Below are positions 12,001 through 21,700 of a stretch of 64,000 nt of DNA, piece after piece. Under the pieces are notes generated by a model, which saw nothing but the letters and a program-made list of their open reading frames with translations, did not search any database and was not told where the DNA came from. The first letter of the stretch is position 1. The number at the start of each line of letters is the position of its first letter. The stretch is from Deltaproteobacteria bacterium (GTDB lineage Bacteria; Acidobacteriota; Thermoanaerobaculia; Multivoradales; JAHZIX01), in contig JAHZIX010000046.1 in the NCBI GenBank assembly GCA_022601195.1, forward strand, positions 147,445-211,444. Direction: 5' to 3'. The translations under genes and the position numbers were made by a program.

Positions 12001-12639
12001 GACGGCGAGACGGAGGGCGACGAGACCTTCTCCTTGCTCCTCCACACGGTTTCCGGAGCGGTTCTGCTGGACACGGAAGCCCTGGGTTTGATCGTCGAGA
12101 GCTCGGTGTTCTGCCCCCGAGGTAGGAAGTACTGGAAAGACCATCAGGAAGAGTGGCCAGCCCAAGAGCTCGTCATGGGGGGAGTTCTCTATGACTCTGC
12201 TGGGCTGCGCAGTCTGCTGAGGTACAACGGCGGCGACGCTGCCTCTAAGTTGGCTCGGGAGTGGGTTGCCGCCGTGTTCAATCTGTTGAGCGGGTCGGAT
12301 CCCCTGATCGAAGACGTGGTCTTGGAGGCGGACGACTTTCTAGCGGATTTTCCTCCCGGGAGCCGTCCCCGAGGGCGGGATCGCCGCACGGCGGACGGAC
12401 TTCGCAAGGATCTCGAGGACTACAACAAGGGCAGAGACGTGCCCTGTGACGAAGACAGCGACAGCGACAGTGCCAGCGATAGCGATAGCGCGACCAGTGG
12501 TCATCCGGAGGAGAGCTCGAAGGAAGGCGGCGCGGGTAGCGAGGAGCCACCGGGCGACGGTTCTCCCTTGAGCTCCCAGCCGGGGGTCCTACGGGAGTAC
12601 TCCTCGGGGCAGGTCAGGCCACTGGAGACCGGTTTCTAA
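1..12639 (+). CDS. Giant mosaic secreted/surface protein (5' end outside window)
   Basis: The frame is open from base 1, so the gene begins upstream; at least 4212 residues are visible (numbered here from base 1). Domains in order: two FlgD-type Ig domains (about 80-180 and 295-390, each with FSPN and PDGxY motifs), several Ig-like domains opened by a DNTPP-type motif, FN3 repeats (about 690-1165 and 1490-1680), an F5/8 discoidin-like domain (about 1300-1445), a TolB/WD-like beta-propeller (about 1735-2010), CARDB-like domains (about 2060-2500), seven consecutive Calx-beta domains (about 2682-3460), a GYWKNH domain, Ser-Asp tracts, an eighth Calx-beta, a carbohydrate-binding-like domain (about 3757-3920), a ninth Calx-beta, a second GYWKNH domain and a short Ser-Asp tail. 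This composition indicates an exported adhesin or matrix protein. No C-terminal sorting signal is recognised. The role is inferred from architecture only. Confidence 0.85.
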   Translation, partial: EDDRESCYGRPEGVLFEDPYPGKQCDLIQGPLGTWADDELEMEFSGDTAVRIHVYDRGGHHVCQEVNFFFDGEVEGALATISPRLFSPNADENLDVTLLNLIVEEPAQIDVELYAAADNGDRRMIVGDVLRTLESGFQIFDSVLVEWNGEDGSGTVVPDGLYGLLTTFTDGCGNMTERVVFVEVDNTPPVAPILFPATGDPLPMIVEVLGTVQDLNIQSWAVDFGVGIDPDVYARLDDGFRNVEDEVLAVWNTNGLFGDFTLRLSASDRAGNRAETLVEILLGDPTYLFTYFEALPRLFSPNGDGRRETSSLRFGLEFDSIVTLTVRTATDSVVRTLLDANPLAAGATVRDWDGNNDGGSPLPDGSYTVVLRAALASNPGVTQEEMLTVVLDRTPPAIDITSPANGFITGTSSVVGSIEDVNLTQYAVEITDTPAAPVWMELDSGTTSRTGVTFSVLDDLAEGDYALRITAEDAAEIRSEEIILFTVDNTAPVVLLTEPVSGSLVGVMASPVDLLGSIEEENLEMFRLEFGAGAAPDTWTEITSGTEIPATDLLGNWDVAVLADGLYTLRLVATDLAGLSGEARSLITVDNTPPTAAITAPEDGGFVTAPGPITGTALDANLAEFVLELAPEGTQQFQELVTGTQGVEDGSLFSWAGLPPDGVYVLRLTVRDGADNEATATVTVTVDLTPPSAPINLVAEVVNGQDAELTWNASPEPDVAGYRVLRDGQSITPTLVPEASYLDPALPEGPHIYTVIAVDEAGNESDPSNEAEVTVDVTPPTVRISIPNDGATVSSQVDITGTAFSPDDFREYRLYVVRVATGTEQLLRQSPVPVQADILAQWNTLVLPEGAQFTLRLEGEDLTGNVGTAEVTVTVDNLPPAAPTGLTAVPDGATSNIDTAWNPNTEPDLAGYILFRDGRIANATGVVVGDLTPFIITATSYRDLDLPDGTFSYEVHAIDEAGNLSDASLPAEATLDTRAPHAVIDPPVDGTEFEDNLFVLASTEDTDVATVLFQFRALGDPLWTDLSTDTELPWEADFDPSGLAFGDYQLQAVATDEGGLTDPAPTPVTVTHADLTRPEATVGLTVQVIGSDITLNWTANTDPDLAGYHVERTDLAGSTNRLTTIPITETTYLDAGLPHGIFTYVIISVDQADNEGDPSEPADGPVRTPQLEQPFSPTLALITDLQGKGFANNTLSGEAQRPSGTTPLPATTSDGEGNFELLGLALELGTNVFTVRLTDADGNVSNDASVEVVAGEAPSAPTGLTAVAPTATAVDLAWNPNPEPNVIGYRVFRDGEALQPEVQATVTSAFASSQGSSSVNPTRALDGNIFTYWAPSIFTGQPVDGQWWQAFLSGPRIVSGVDITWYSQGSDENLTVYGALDYDVQGFSGTGWVTLVEVRGNDQIDNHIELAQPYRTEVMRILLRSSILSEQVFWPVRLAEISFTERPLVPGPTFTDPVPDGGYVYTVTAVNEFAFESAPSDPASVDVGDVEPPSPVVLTAVVDAPDVTLTWTASTSPDVASYEIFRDGESIAVHTDLVDLTFVDVDLLNGDYAYTVVAIDSVGNSSVPSNEELVTVFVPPPAPPENLTVAVVPGGGALDLAWAPPATGPAPLGYRIYRSEVAGGPYEAVDTTDELTLRDADLTNGVTYFYVVVALDDLNNESAESNEASGTPVDDQAPAPPLLTYPGLPGVPFVTSLESTDVAGSAEPGSLVRLSQDGVPVAQVTASAQDEVQVTGFSLLARLSPDGRYTWLEAFNPILHDYRTGLDSFPGNAARGTPRWLPASNGVVLANGNQINLFDVAAGTVELLTGVPFAEVAVPSPDGLFLAVLGQQFGSNGLWIYDLQGDDWNQLSTDNYWWFNRDSLTWSPDGTHLAYQRFQPVGTYETMEVATGDITVVSSQPGLGGPFWSRDGSQLVYSGSSPILGGDCIISYDIATATESALAPCDDSFFPQLSPDGDRLVWIRDFGEALLLDIPSGEITELEPTLDLGSSSQPYWAPSGHLMFFNFNTEVRLTLAGHFEVRNRPLQGGDNLFTASAEDGDGNRSAESETMVVRLSFGDRTDLEIEEADLVVSPPVGRPGDTVRVSVTVRNSSEEASPAADLTVVALGPGGFSVTVVEGSVVAGLPPGGSQTISRDLILGSETGTYTVTASVDPFDRIGESNEGNNSSQRELPVAAEGVPLLTVATDRPLYFGQEDVTANLEVINAGSVFDGLLEVRIEDAGGFLVEELDPIVITALGFGETLLESRIWNTGSVFAGDYRVAARLSDAGGTVVAQGEAPFVIGGDLQLAGTVTTDQGIYETGAAVGIAATIDYVSGNAALSGAMALISLVDASETQVAQFIRPLGDLLPGDSVTVNADWPSSGEPLGSYRVDLTVEAGGAVQATAETLFDVVAGAVVLSGELVLSDRNPGIGEPVEAAFTVTNLGGAALTQVPLQIRLEDALTGVVLATENRTVDLSPGGQASGSATFDTGALRLQSYLVTLLAEVPAEGGGTELLSLRVVSLTTVDEGPPVVTLQRPTDGGFLGVEQIAQVVATDDLSQVQLVEVSADGGAWQVIALADAATGRYDGQLALAEGAHTLVARATDAYGNIGQSSPVSFTVDLTAPVITVTGVTDGDNSFDPLTPVIEIVEANPSLEVITLNGEPFVSGTPVDIAGSYTLQVTAEDLAGNRTEVTINFTLATGLTIGDLSVPEGNVGTIDALLPLTLSLPAAVDVTMSFVTAAGTATAGADYTEATGTATIAAGEVSGSLTVVVLGDLLDEADETIIVTLSDVVAATLVDPDAIVTILDDDDPPELSIGDASVSEADAGTADAVFTVTLTAASGLDVSFDFVTVDGTAVSGSDYTSQSGTLTIPAGETTTTVAVAALADDLDEADETFTVVLSNPVNGTLVDGEGLGTILDDDPAPELSIGDASVSEADAGTADAVFTVTLTAASGLDVSFDFATVDGTAVAGSDYASQSGTLTIPAGEITATAAVAVLADGLDEADETFTVVLSNSVNATLVDGEGLGTILDDDPAPELSIGDTSVSEGDAGTADAVFTVTLTAASGLDVSFDFATSDGTAAAGSDYIAQSGSLTIPAGETTATITVVVNGDTEVEDDETFTVTATNLVNATLADGEGLGTIVNDDVTVDLVLADAEVVEGDAGTVSAIFVATLAAPSSLDVSFDFATSDGTATAGSDYLAASGTVTIAAGEVSGTIDIEVSGDLLDELDETFAVTLSNPVNATLVDGEGLGTILDDDPAPELSVSDAVVTEGDTGSTDAVFTVSLTAASGLDVTFDFATADGTALAGSDYTASSGSVTLPAGETTATLTVVVSGDTEVEADETFTVTLSNQVNATSGDGEGLGTIVNDDEAVDVLLGDAMTVEGDVGTMEAIFPITLSTAASVEVSLDFATSDGTATAGSDYTAATGTVVIPAGETTGVLVVQVLGDLVDEDDETFLVNVTGSINANVVDGEGLGTIVDDDDAGPVFCPRGPGYWKNHQSEWPVSELEIGGVLYDSHGIRDLLRYKGKDASTKLARQLVATLFNLLSGSDPVIQLTVDEAQAFLAAFPPGSGPRCQNKDEAEFLKDELELYNDGDCDDEDEDSDSDSDSDSNSDSDSDSDSLTGGRGEEEAGSGPDNDSNSDSDSDSDSDSNSDSGGGGSDCRPISISDVVVTEGDDENVEALFTISVPEAHNKKLRVDFLTLEGSATESEDYEGATGTITLEAGETETTLAVVIFGDLRPEDDETFVVQLLNAREGYIANGLGEATILDQDDCASPNLLVNGGAEDPLVDGEIPGWSEVEGDSWLPASTDPDPAEGAAYFYAGEAERAELAQTVDLAAYRDVIDAGSVSFAFQGHIRTWQELPTDTARLVVEYWDETASVVLDAFDSGPLTSATEWQRIADERVPPVGTGSARIRLITHRGSSEGSADGFFDDLSLVSRGTPVLLAYGVVAAEPRLGQVEKALFEVRLSCSTGDSVSVTVETADGSAVAGDDYGALGVETFTFEPWQHRLEVPVDIFGDGETEGDETFSLLLHTVSGAVLLDTEALGLIVESSVFCPRGRKYWKDHQEEWPAQELVMGGVLYDSAGLRSLLRYNGGDAASKLAREWVAAVFNLLSGSDPLIEDVVLEADDFLADFPPGSRPRGRDRRTADGLRKDLEDYNKGRDVPCDEDSDSDSASDSDSATSGHPEESSKEGGAGSEEPPGDGSPLSSQPGVLREYSSGQVRPLETGF
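8380..9051 (+). repeat. Near-identical 336-bp tandem repeat (Calx-beta units)
   Basis: Two consecutive Calx-beta units begin with the same sequence at 8380 and 8716, exactly 336 bp (112 codons) apart, and stay nearly identical over most of their length. A third, more diverged copy starts near 9052. The DNA-level identity indicates recent duplication or gene conversion inside the giant gene, whereas the later units (9390-10385) have drifted. Confidence 0.85.
10405..10700 (+). other. GYWKNH domain, copy 1 (within giant CDS)
   Basis: About 100 residues starting FCPRGPGYWKNH, containing WPV and GGVLYD motifs, a helical LARQL stretch and an FNLLSGSDP motif, ending before a Ser-Asp tract. Similar GYWKNH segments occur in other bacterial secreted proteins as I recall, without assigned function. 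It sits between Calx-beta seven and a Ser-Asp tract. Confidence 0.7.
10747..10908 (+). repeat. Ser-Asp dipeptide tracts
   Basis: Two runs of alternating Asp and Ser codons (10747-10806 and 10855-10908), with an occasional Asn, flank a Gly/Glu-rich spacer. Synonymous codons are mixed (tct, tcg, tcc, gac, gat), so the tract is kept at protein level. It resembles the flexible stalks of SD-repeat adhesins. A shorter copy follows the second GYWKNH domain near 12454-12490. Confidence 0.8.
12109..12430 (+). other. GYWKNH domain, copy 2 (within giant CDS)
   Basis: Second copy of the domain at 10405, starting FCPRGRKYWKDH, again with GGVLYDSAG, LLRYNGGDA and FNLLSGSDP motifs and again followed by Asp-Ser dipeptides. 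The aromatic-Lys-Asn/Asp-His core is kept although Gly is replaced by Lys. The repeated order Calx-beta, GYWKNH, Ser-Asp suggests duplication of a whole C-terminal cassette. Confidence 0.7.
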
Positions 12640-12655
12640 GACCAAGTCCATTAGT

Positions 12656-12711
12656 TTCCGTCGATGGCATTCCGTCGATGGCGTTCGGTCGATAGCGTTC
12701 CGTCGATTGCG
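12656..12711 (+). repeat. 14-bp tandem repeat, four copies
   Basis: Four head-to-tail 14-bp units beginning TTCCGTCGATGGC(A/G), with one or two substitutions each, fill most of the 110-bp gap between the giant gene and the RHS gene. They end about 38 bp before the RHS start codon, so they could lie in its leader or promoter region. Function unknown. Confidence 0.85.
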
Positions 12712-12749
12712 TTTGGGGCCCACCGAGGCCCGGTAGAGGAGAGCAGCAA

Positions 12750-15700
12750 ATGAGGCTTAGATCTTTCACCTGTTGGTTGTTGGTACCGCTCTTCGGGGGC
12801 ACGGGGGCCGCGTTTGCAGCGGGCGACGCCGACCTACAGGGATTGTCGCGCCCGGAGCAGGAAGCGCGCATTCTCACCTCCTTGAGCCGAGGTGAGGATG
12901 TCTCGGCCTCTACCGAGAGGCTCGCCCTGGAAGGGGCTTCCCGGCGAGCGGTACTTCCTCCTCGCAGTGAGGCGGCGAGCCGGGTTGGCGATGCGTTGAT
13001 TCGCCTGCAGCAGGTGGTTGCCGCTTCGGCGGACTCCGACCCGGATTCCTTAGTTGCCGCCTACCAAGCCTTCGAAGCTCAGGATCTCCTGGTGCGCCGA
13101 GAGTTGGCAGCTACCCGGGCCACGCTGGAGAGGTTAGACATCGGCTCGGAGGTTCTGGCTCGTCAAGAGTTGGCGGAAGGGGATTACTTTGCCGCCAGTG
13201 ACCGTCTCCACTCCTCTCTCGGCGCGGCGGTTCAGCAGCTTCGCCAAGCCCAGGAAGACCGGGCCGATTCACCGCAGGAGCGCGCCGGAAAGATCGAAGC
13301 AGCTCGTTCCCGCTTGCGCCAGGCTGCCCGGGACGTTTCCCCAGTGCTGGCTCTGCAGCAGGCACGCCAACCGGTGAGCTTGCTGCGGGCGGCGCCACTG
13401 CCCTATCGACGTTCCGATTTCGGTTCCCGGGTGCCGCAGCTACCTCAGACGATCCAGCCTTCCTATCTCGATCCTCTGGCGGCAGATCCGGTTCCCGAGG
13501 ATCTCGCCCCAACCCTCGAGGCTCCCCTGTCGGAGATGATCCTGCGGCAAGCTCAATCTCTTGGTTACGACGCGGTACGGGTTTTCGAGTTCGTTCGTAA
13601 CTCCATGGCCACGGAGTTCTACAGCAGCAGCATGAAAGGAGCGGAAGGCACTCTACGCCAAGGTTCCGGCAACGATGTCGATCAAGCCAGTCTGCTGATC
13701 GCTCTCTTGCGAGCCAGCCAGGTACCGGCTCGCTACGTGCGCGGGGTCGTGGAGCTACCGGTAGAGGAGCTGGCCGCGGAACTGGGTTTGGCTGATCCCA
13801 CGGCGGTTCCGGCTGCCCTCGGCAAAGCGGGTTTGGCCTTCCGACCGGTGATCCGGGGCGGCCGAGTGGCTGCGGTGGAGATGGAGCAAACCTGGGTCTC
13901 AGCCTTCGTGCCCTACACCAACTATCGGGGCGCCGTGGTGGACTATTCCGGTCGCACTTGGGTGCCTTTGGCTCCCGCCATGAAGCGCACGGCTCGGGTT
14001 GCGGCGACGGGCGTATTGGAGCAAATGGGGTTCACTCCGGAGGCGTTCCTGGCCACCTATCTCGAGGCTCCTCAGATTAGCTCCCCCCTGGCCCAATTGC
14101 GTTTGCAGGTGGAGGATTTCCTGCAGACGGAAGCCCCTGGAGAGGTTTATGAAGGGCAGTTAGGAAGTCGGGAGGTCGTGGCTGAAGAGCTCCGGCTCCT
14201 CCCCAGCTCCTTGCCCATGAAGGTGCTGGGGGTCAGTGAGGAATCACCTGCCTTGGGATCCTCGGAAGGAACCCAGATCCGGCTGGTGGTGCGCGCCGGG
14301 CCGAGCGCGGGCTCTCCCATCCTTCTCGATCTCGAAGTGCCCTTGGCGAGATGGGTGGGGCAGCGAGTGACCCTCTCCTACACCCCAGCGACGGTGGAAG
14401 ATCATCGCGTGGTCAACGCCTATGGTGGTCTATTCGCCGTTCCCGTTTACCTGGTGCGGTTGCGCCCGCAAGTGAAGATCGGTGGGCGCGCGGTGGAAGT
14501 GGGGGAGGGTGTCTTGGACATGGGCGTGCCTCATCTCATGGAATTGCAACTCACCGGGCCGTGGGGTAGCGAGACGGTTTCTCAGACGGTCTTCTCCGGC
14601 TCCTATCACGCTCTGGCGGTGGGGGCCCAACAGGCGCTGCGGCCCGATGAGAGCGAAGAGGACCCGGCGGATACGGAGCGCCTCGGTGCTCGGCTGCTCG
14701 CCCAGTTGGCCCATGGGTACGCGGAGGGTTGGGATGCCGGTGAAGGGGAGTGGAGTGGTCTGCTCGACGTGGAGGTGCTGCGGCCTTTGCCCTCGGTGGT
14801 GTTTGCCAGCTTGGCTCTGGAAGTCGAGCAACTTCTCGGCCTGCCCTATGGGATCGAATTCGAAGGGGTGACCCTGGACGCCGCCCTGCGCGCCGCGGAG
14901 CCGGTGAGCCGTCAAGGGGATGGTGAGGCACCGAGGGATTTCATGCGCCTTTCGGCCTTGCAGGGTTCCGCTCTGGAGAACTTGATCTTCCAGCAGGAAT
15001 ATCAAGTAGAGGGTATTTCCGCGGACAAAGGACTCGGCCTGGCGCGCCAGGCGGGGATAGAGGTGGTGCGCCTCGACAGCTCAAATCTACCCACGGAGCT
15101 ACCCACCTTGGCACATCCCCAAGTGGTCAAGAACGCCATCGACAATTGGGTCCGTTTGGGGCTGGAGGTGGAAGTTCCTCGGACTGTGATTAGCCTCAAT
15201 GCCTGGACCGGATCCGTTTGGCGGGCCGAAGACCCGGTGAGCGGTGCCGCCGGCTATTTCATCGCCGGTGGTCTGGCAGGCGGCTCCAGCAGTCAGCCTC
15301 CGGCCAATTGGGTACTGGATTTTCTAGCTCAGGCACTCGCTTCGCCCTATTCGGCAGAACCCAACACCGATCCCCTCGCGGCGGTCCAACTGGTCAAGAT
15401 TCCGGCCGGTGACGGGCAGACCGGAGTGGTGGACGAGGAATTTGATCTTCCCCTGGCGGTGCAGGCGCGGGATCGCGACGGGCGGCCCGTGGTCGGTGCG
15501 GAAGTGGTCTTTGCCATGGCTCGAGGTGGTGGCCTCCTGAAGGGCGAAGATGGTGTGGAAGCGGCGAACATCACAGTTCTCACCAACGCCTTGGGGATCG
15601 CCGAGGCGACTATGAAGGCGGGGACGGATACCAGCGCTAACCCCTGGTACGTGCGGCGCAACGGAGGCGACACCTATCTGACTCAAGGCCTGATGCACTT

Positions 15701-18700
15701 CATCGAGGCCTTCGCCGGGAGTAGTAGCGGCACCTTGGTGATCCGCGAGCCGTTTTCCGGCTTGGCCTATCCGGGAGATCCCGTGGCCCTACGGCGGACC
15801 GACCCGCCGAATTCTTTTGGCGCCGCGGGACTCTGGTCGGACACCGCTCTGGTAGCGGTGGAGGATAGTTTCGGCAATCCCGTCTCCAACGTCGATGTCA
15901 CCTTTTCGCGGGGCTCGGCGAGCTTCCAATGTAGTCCCGCCCCAGAGAATTTTGAGAACGGGGTGGTGTTTGATGCCTCGGTAGACGAGAACGGCAACTT
16001 TCTCGACTGCGGGGTCCGCAGCCCTGTATTGGGGGATTGCGGTAGCCCTTCCCTCAACATGGAGACCTCCCGTTTCGGTGCCGCTGCCGGTTTCATCCTC
16101 GGCAATAGCACCAACACCACCTACTCGTACCAAATTAGCGCTTCGGGCCTGCCGACCCTGTCTTTCGACCTGCAAGCCTTCGGCGGCTGTGGCCAGGGAC
16201 CGAGCGTGATCGCCACGACCTCCACCGTGATCAACGCCAACGGCCAGAACATCAATGCTGCCAAAGCAGGCAGTGTTTCCAACGCCAAGGTACCGGTGAC
16301 TCTCTTCTACTCGGTTCCCGACTTCACCGTAGAAGTGGATGGCGACGGCAAGTGCTTTCTGGACTTTCAGCCCAGCCGCACCTGGGTTCGAACCACCGCC
16401 CAAGTTTCCTATTCCGTGAGCAACGGCGGCTCCTCTGGCGGTGTCACTCTGCGGGGGGATGGCTCCTACGAGGCATCCATCCGTACCGGGCTGACGCCGG
16501 GAGAGAACGAGGTGAGTGTCGATGCCTCGGACGTGCGGGTGGAAGTGGCCACGGTAGACCGAGATTCCTGTGTGGAAGGGACCGAGGAAGGTTTCTTTAC
16601 CCTCCAGGACGATCTATCGGCGGTTTTCGGCTTGTCACCGGAGATCACCGGTGTCGTGCCGGACCCCATCCTGCTCACCGACGAGGGCCTTAGCGCTACA
16701 CCGGTAGCGGCGTCCTACCAGATCAATCCCGGGAGCTACAACAGCAATAGCGTCGAATTGGATCTGTTCGAAGGGGGCAGCTTCCTGGGCGCAGTGGTGG
16801 GGGACAGTCGCACCGGTGCCGGTATGGCCCTGCTACCGAGAGGAGTCAGCTTCGACATCGCTCAAACCTATGAAGCCGAGGTGGTGGTCAACCGCGGCTC
16901 GGTGGTGGAAGTGCGGGGCGATCGCATGGAGTTGCCCCTCTTTCAGCGCATTTTTACCAACGTTTCCGGCTCGGTGGTTCTGCAGCAGGAGGTAGATCTC
17001 CTCAATGATCGGAACTGTGAGTTCGGCAGCGAGTTCTTCTTCGAAACCACCCAAGAAGCGAACATTACCCTGAGGTTTCGCAAGATCGATGGGCAGGACA
17101 CGGATGGTAACTTGGAGCTCGGTGCAGGGACGACCCTGATCGACGATGAAGTGATGCCGGAAGGGGAGCACAGCCTCTTCATTTCTCCCGCCGACCTCCT
17201 ACCCGGAGAGTATCTATTCTTCCTGGAAGGGGTCTCCACCGTGGATGGCCACATGGAAACCCGCAATGGTGGAGCCGTCTCTCAGTTCAAGACTCGCAAC
17301 AACCTGCCCGTAGGCCATGCCATGTACAAGGGTGTGGACCTCTTCGATGGTGCCCTCTTGGTGAGTCGCCAGGACCTGGCGATTCCCGGTCGAGGGGTTT
17401 CTCTGGAGTTCCAGCGTAGCTACTCCAGCAACGGCGGCATGGAAGCTGGCCCCTTCGGTGTCGGTTGGAATCACAGTTATGACTCCAAGCTCTTCGTGAC
17501 TCCCTGCGGCGAGGTTATCGTCGCCGGGGCTGCTGGGGCAGGTATGACCTTCGTCGACGACGGCGCCGGTGGGCTGCGTCCTCTCAAGGGATACCACGGC
17601 ACTCTCATCGCCGAGCCCTCGGACAACTCCTTCGACTTCTACAGTGTCGATGGCACTCGCTACCACTACTCTTTCCGCCGCAGCTCCACCTGGGATCTGG
17701 ACTACATCGAAGACGTCAACGGCAACATGACCGACCTGACCTACGACACCTCGGGGCGGGATCCAAAACTGATGACGGTGGAGGATGCCGCGGGCCGTTT
17801 TCTCTCCTTTACCTACGAACGCCGCTCCTTCGTCAACATGGGATCCAAAGAGGTGATCGTTTCGGTGATCGGCCCCGGTGGCGTGTCCATGACCTACGAC
17901 TACGACGACGATGGCAATTTGATCAGTGCCCAGCGCGAAAATGGTGTGCTCCACGAGACCTACGGCTATCCGGCAACTTCACCGACCAGTTTCGACGATC
18001 GCCACCGGCTGACCAGCACCACCGACGAGGTCAAAGGCGCCACGACCACGATCACCTATGAGGAAGGCACCATCGGTCTGCAGGGGAGTGTCTCGGTGCC
18101 TCGGGTCTTCGTCGCCTCCTTGGAAGAACCGGAAGGGGGAGTCTCTACCTTCACCTACGATATGGCGGGTCTCTCCACGCGCGGGCCGCCCATGTTGGTG
18201 CAGCGGGTGAGGGACCGTCGGGGCCAGACCACCACCTACACCCTGAATCAATACGGTAGCCCTCTTTCCATCGAAGATCCGGAGGGAGACACGGTCACCA
18301 TGGTGTGGTCGCCGGACGATGTCTACGTCACCAGCCAGACCGACGCCAACGGTTCCACCACGACCTTCACTTACGACGACGACGCCAACTTGCTCACCGA
18401 GTCGGTCTCGGTCACGGATGTGAATGGTGGCTCCTCGAATCTGACCATCACTCACACATACCACTCCGAGGATTCCTTTGGCCGACCGGGAATCAAGAAC
18501 CGAGTGGCGAGCACCCGCAACCGCAACGGTGTCACCACCACCTTTGACTACGATGGCCGGGGCAATCTGACCAATCGCACCATCCAGGGCACCGGCTATT
18601 CCGAGACTCACACTTACGATTCCAACGGCGACCGGCGCAGCACCACAGACCCTCTGGGGAAGACCACCACCTTCACCTTCGACGGCTTCGGCAATCTGGC

Positions 18701-21700
18701 TTCTGTCACCGACTCCATGGGGGGCACCTCCAGCACCACTTGGGATGATCGGGGTCGGGCCCTCCAGCAGTCGGACAATCTGGGCCGCAACACGGTGATG
18801 GACTACGACGCCCTCAACCGCGTCGTCGCCATGAATTTTCCCGGCGGCGATAGGGAGAGCACCACATTCGATGACGCTGGCCGGGTGACCACCTTCACGG
18901 ATGCCGCGGGCCGTTCGACGATGACTCGCTTCGATCTAGAGGGCCGAGCCGTCCAGGTGACCAACGCTCTCGGGGATAGCAAGTACTTTGACTACGACCT
19001 CGAAGGCAACAAGATCCTCGAGAGCAACTGGTCCGGCGCTACCGCCCTACGGGCCGACACTACTTTTAGCTACGACGACTCGGGTCGCCTGACCACTCGC
19101 ACCGAGCCGGAAGGTCGAGTCACCACCTACTCCTACGATGGAGAGGGCAACGTTCTCACCCAGACCTTGAGTGGTCCGGGGCTGAGCTCACCTCAGGTGA
19201 CCGAGAACGTCTACGACGAGCTGGCCCGCCGCCACACCGTGCGTCGCTTCGTGGGAGGAGTGGCGGTAGAGGAGAAGTTTCTCCTGGATGGCGAAGGCAA
19301 CACTCTAGAGCAGATCAACCCTCTGGGCCGAAAACGAACTCATGTCTATGACGACCTCGACCGTCTCGTTTCTGTGACGGATGCTCTCAACAACGTCACC
19401 CAATTTACCTACGACAACATTGGCAACAAGACCGAGGAAGAGGACGCCCTGGGGCGCCGCCGGCGGACGGACTACGATGCTCTCGGGCGTGTCATTCGCA
19501 CGGTTGATGCGCTCAACAACACCACTTTGTACGAATACGACGCGGTGGGGAATCTGGTGCGCGAGCTCGATCCGCGTTTGACTGTCACGGAGCATCAGTA
19601 CGACAACCGCGACCGCCGCGTCAGCACAACCCGCAATGTGACTTTGGGGTTGACCCCCGCGGGGCCCGTCACCACCACCTTTTCCTACGACCCGGTGTGG
19701 AACCAGACGCGCATCCAGAGGGCCAACGGTAACGTCGTCAATCAGACTTTCGACGATCTCGATCGAGTGGTGACTCAAACCGACAACTTGGGCACTCTGC
19801 TGACCCGCGTCTTCGACAGCAACGACAATCTGCTCGAAGAGACGGATGCCAATGGCAACACCAAGACCTTTGAGTACGACCAGCTCAATCGACTGGTACT
19901 GGAGAACCTCCCGGAGGGCCGTTCTCAGAGCTTCACCTACGATGCCGCAGGAAAGGCCACCTCCACTACGGATCCCAATGGCTTTGTCATCAACTTTGAG
20001 TATGACGAGTTGGACCGCCAGGTGCGGACGGTGGATCCGGCATCCGTGGGGACCTTCGAAGTGAACTCCTTCGATCTGACGGGCAACTTGGTGAGCACGA
20101 CAGACCGCCGCGGCAATACCACCACCTTCCAACTCGATGACCTCAACCGGGTTACTCAGATCGACCACCCCATGGGAGTCTCGGAGAGCTTCACCTACGA
20201 TGCCGTGGGCAATCAGATCACGGCCACGGATCGGCGAGGCATCGTCACGACCTACGCTGTCGACGGAGAGAACCGGATCCTCTCGGTCGTGCGGGCGGGA
20301 CAGACGGTTCGCGAGTTGGAATACGACGCCAATGGAAACGTCCGCTTCGACAAAGACGGCAACGGCAACATCACCGGTTTCGAATATGACGAGCGCAACC
20401 TGAAGGTGGCTGAAAACCGCCCCTTGGCAGCGATCACTCGATTCGGCCTGGATGCCATGGGCAATCAGATTCGTGAACGGGACCCCGAAGGGCGCATTCG
20501 TACCTGGCAGTACGACCTGCGTCAGCGCGTGAGCTCGATGACCGACGGCGCCGGCGAAACGACCACCTTCACCTACGACGACAACGGCAACCAGAAGACC
20601 ATCACCAAGCCCGAGACGGGAACTTGGAGCCGAGATTACGACGGTGCCAATCGCTTGGTAGGCATCACCGATCCCCTCGGCAACGAGACCAGCTACGGTT
20701 ACGACAACAACGACAACCGTACGACCATTACCGATGGCAACACCCGTGTTTCGACCATGGAATACGATCCCATGAACCGTCTAACGGCGGTGGTTTATCC
20801 GGACGGGGAGCGCACCGAGCGAGATTACGACGGCGAAGGCAATGTAATCGAGACTCGCGACGCCAAGGGGCAGGTGGTCACCTTTACCTTCGATGCTCTC
20901 GGCCGACAGACAGCGTCCAATTCTGCTGCCGCCATCCCCAGCACCGGTGATGATCTGGTGAGTCAGGTCTTTACCTATGACGACAACAACAATCTCGAGT
21001 CCGTCACCGAGAATTATGGTGGGGGTACCGGCACTCGGGTCTCCACATTCACCTTTGATGACTTCGATCGACAGACTTCGGCCACCGATCCCCAGGGTGA
21101 AGTCCTTCAGTACGACTACGACGGAAATGGCAACCGCCAGCGCTTGACGGATGCCGACGGTCGAGTGACGACCTACGGATTCGATGCGCTGAATCGCGTC
21201 ACCTCGGTGACGATTCCTCTCGCTGGAGTGACCACCTACTCCTACTTCCGCAACAGCCGTTTGAAGAGAATTAGCTATCCCAATGGCACGGCTTCCGAGT
21301 ATCAATACGACGGCGCCAACCGCGCCATTCTCATCGAGAACACCCAGGGTGCAGCTGCCGTCTCCACCTTCGAGTACACCTACGACGGCAACGGCAACCG
21401 CCTCCAGCAGATCGAGACCAACGGCGGAGCGGCGGAGACCACCACCTACGTCTTCGATTTGGCGGATCGTCTCACCGGAGTCAACTACCCGGACAAGAGC
21501 ACTGCCTACACCTACGATGCGGTGGGGAACCGCGAGACCGAGCGGGACCTAGATTTGGTGGGTACCCCGTTGCTGGACAAAAGCTTCGATTACGACCTAC
21601 GGAATCGGTTGACAACGGTGACGGATCTTCTCGACGCTAGCCAAAACATCGACTACGACTTCGACGCCAACGGCAATCAGATCCGCCGAACCCAGGACGG

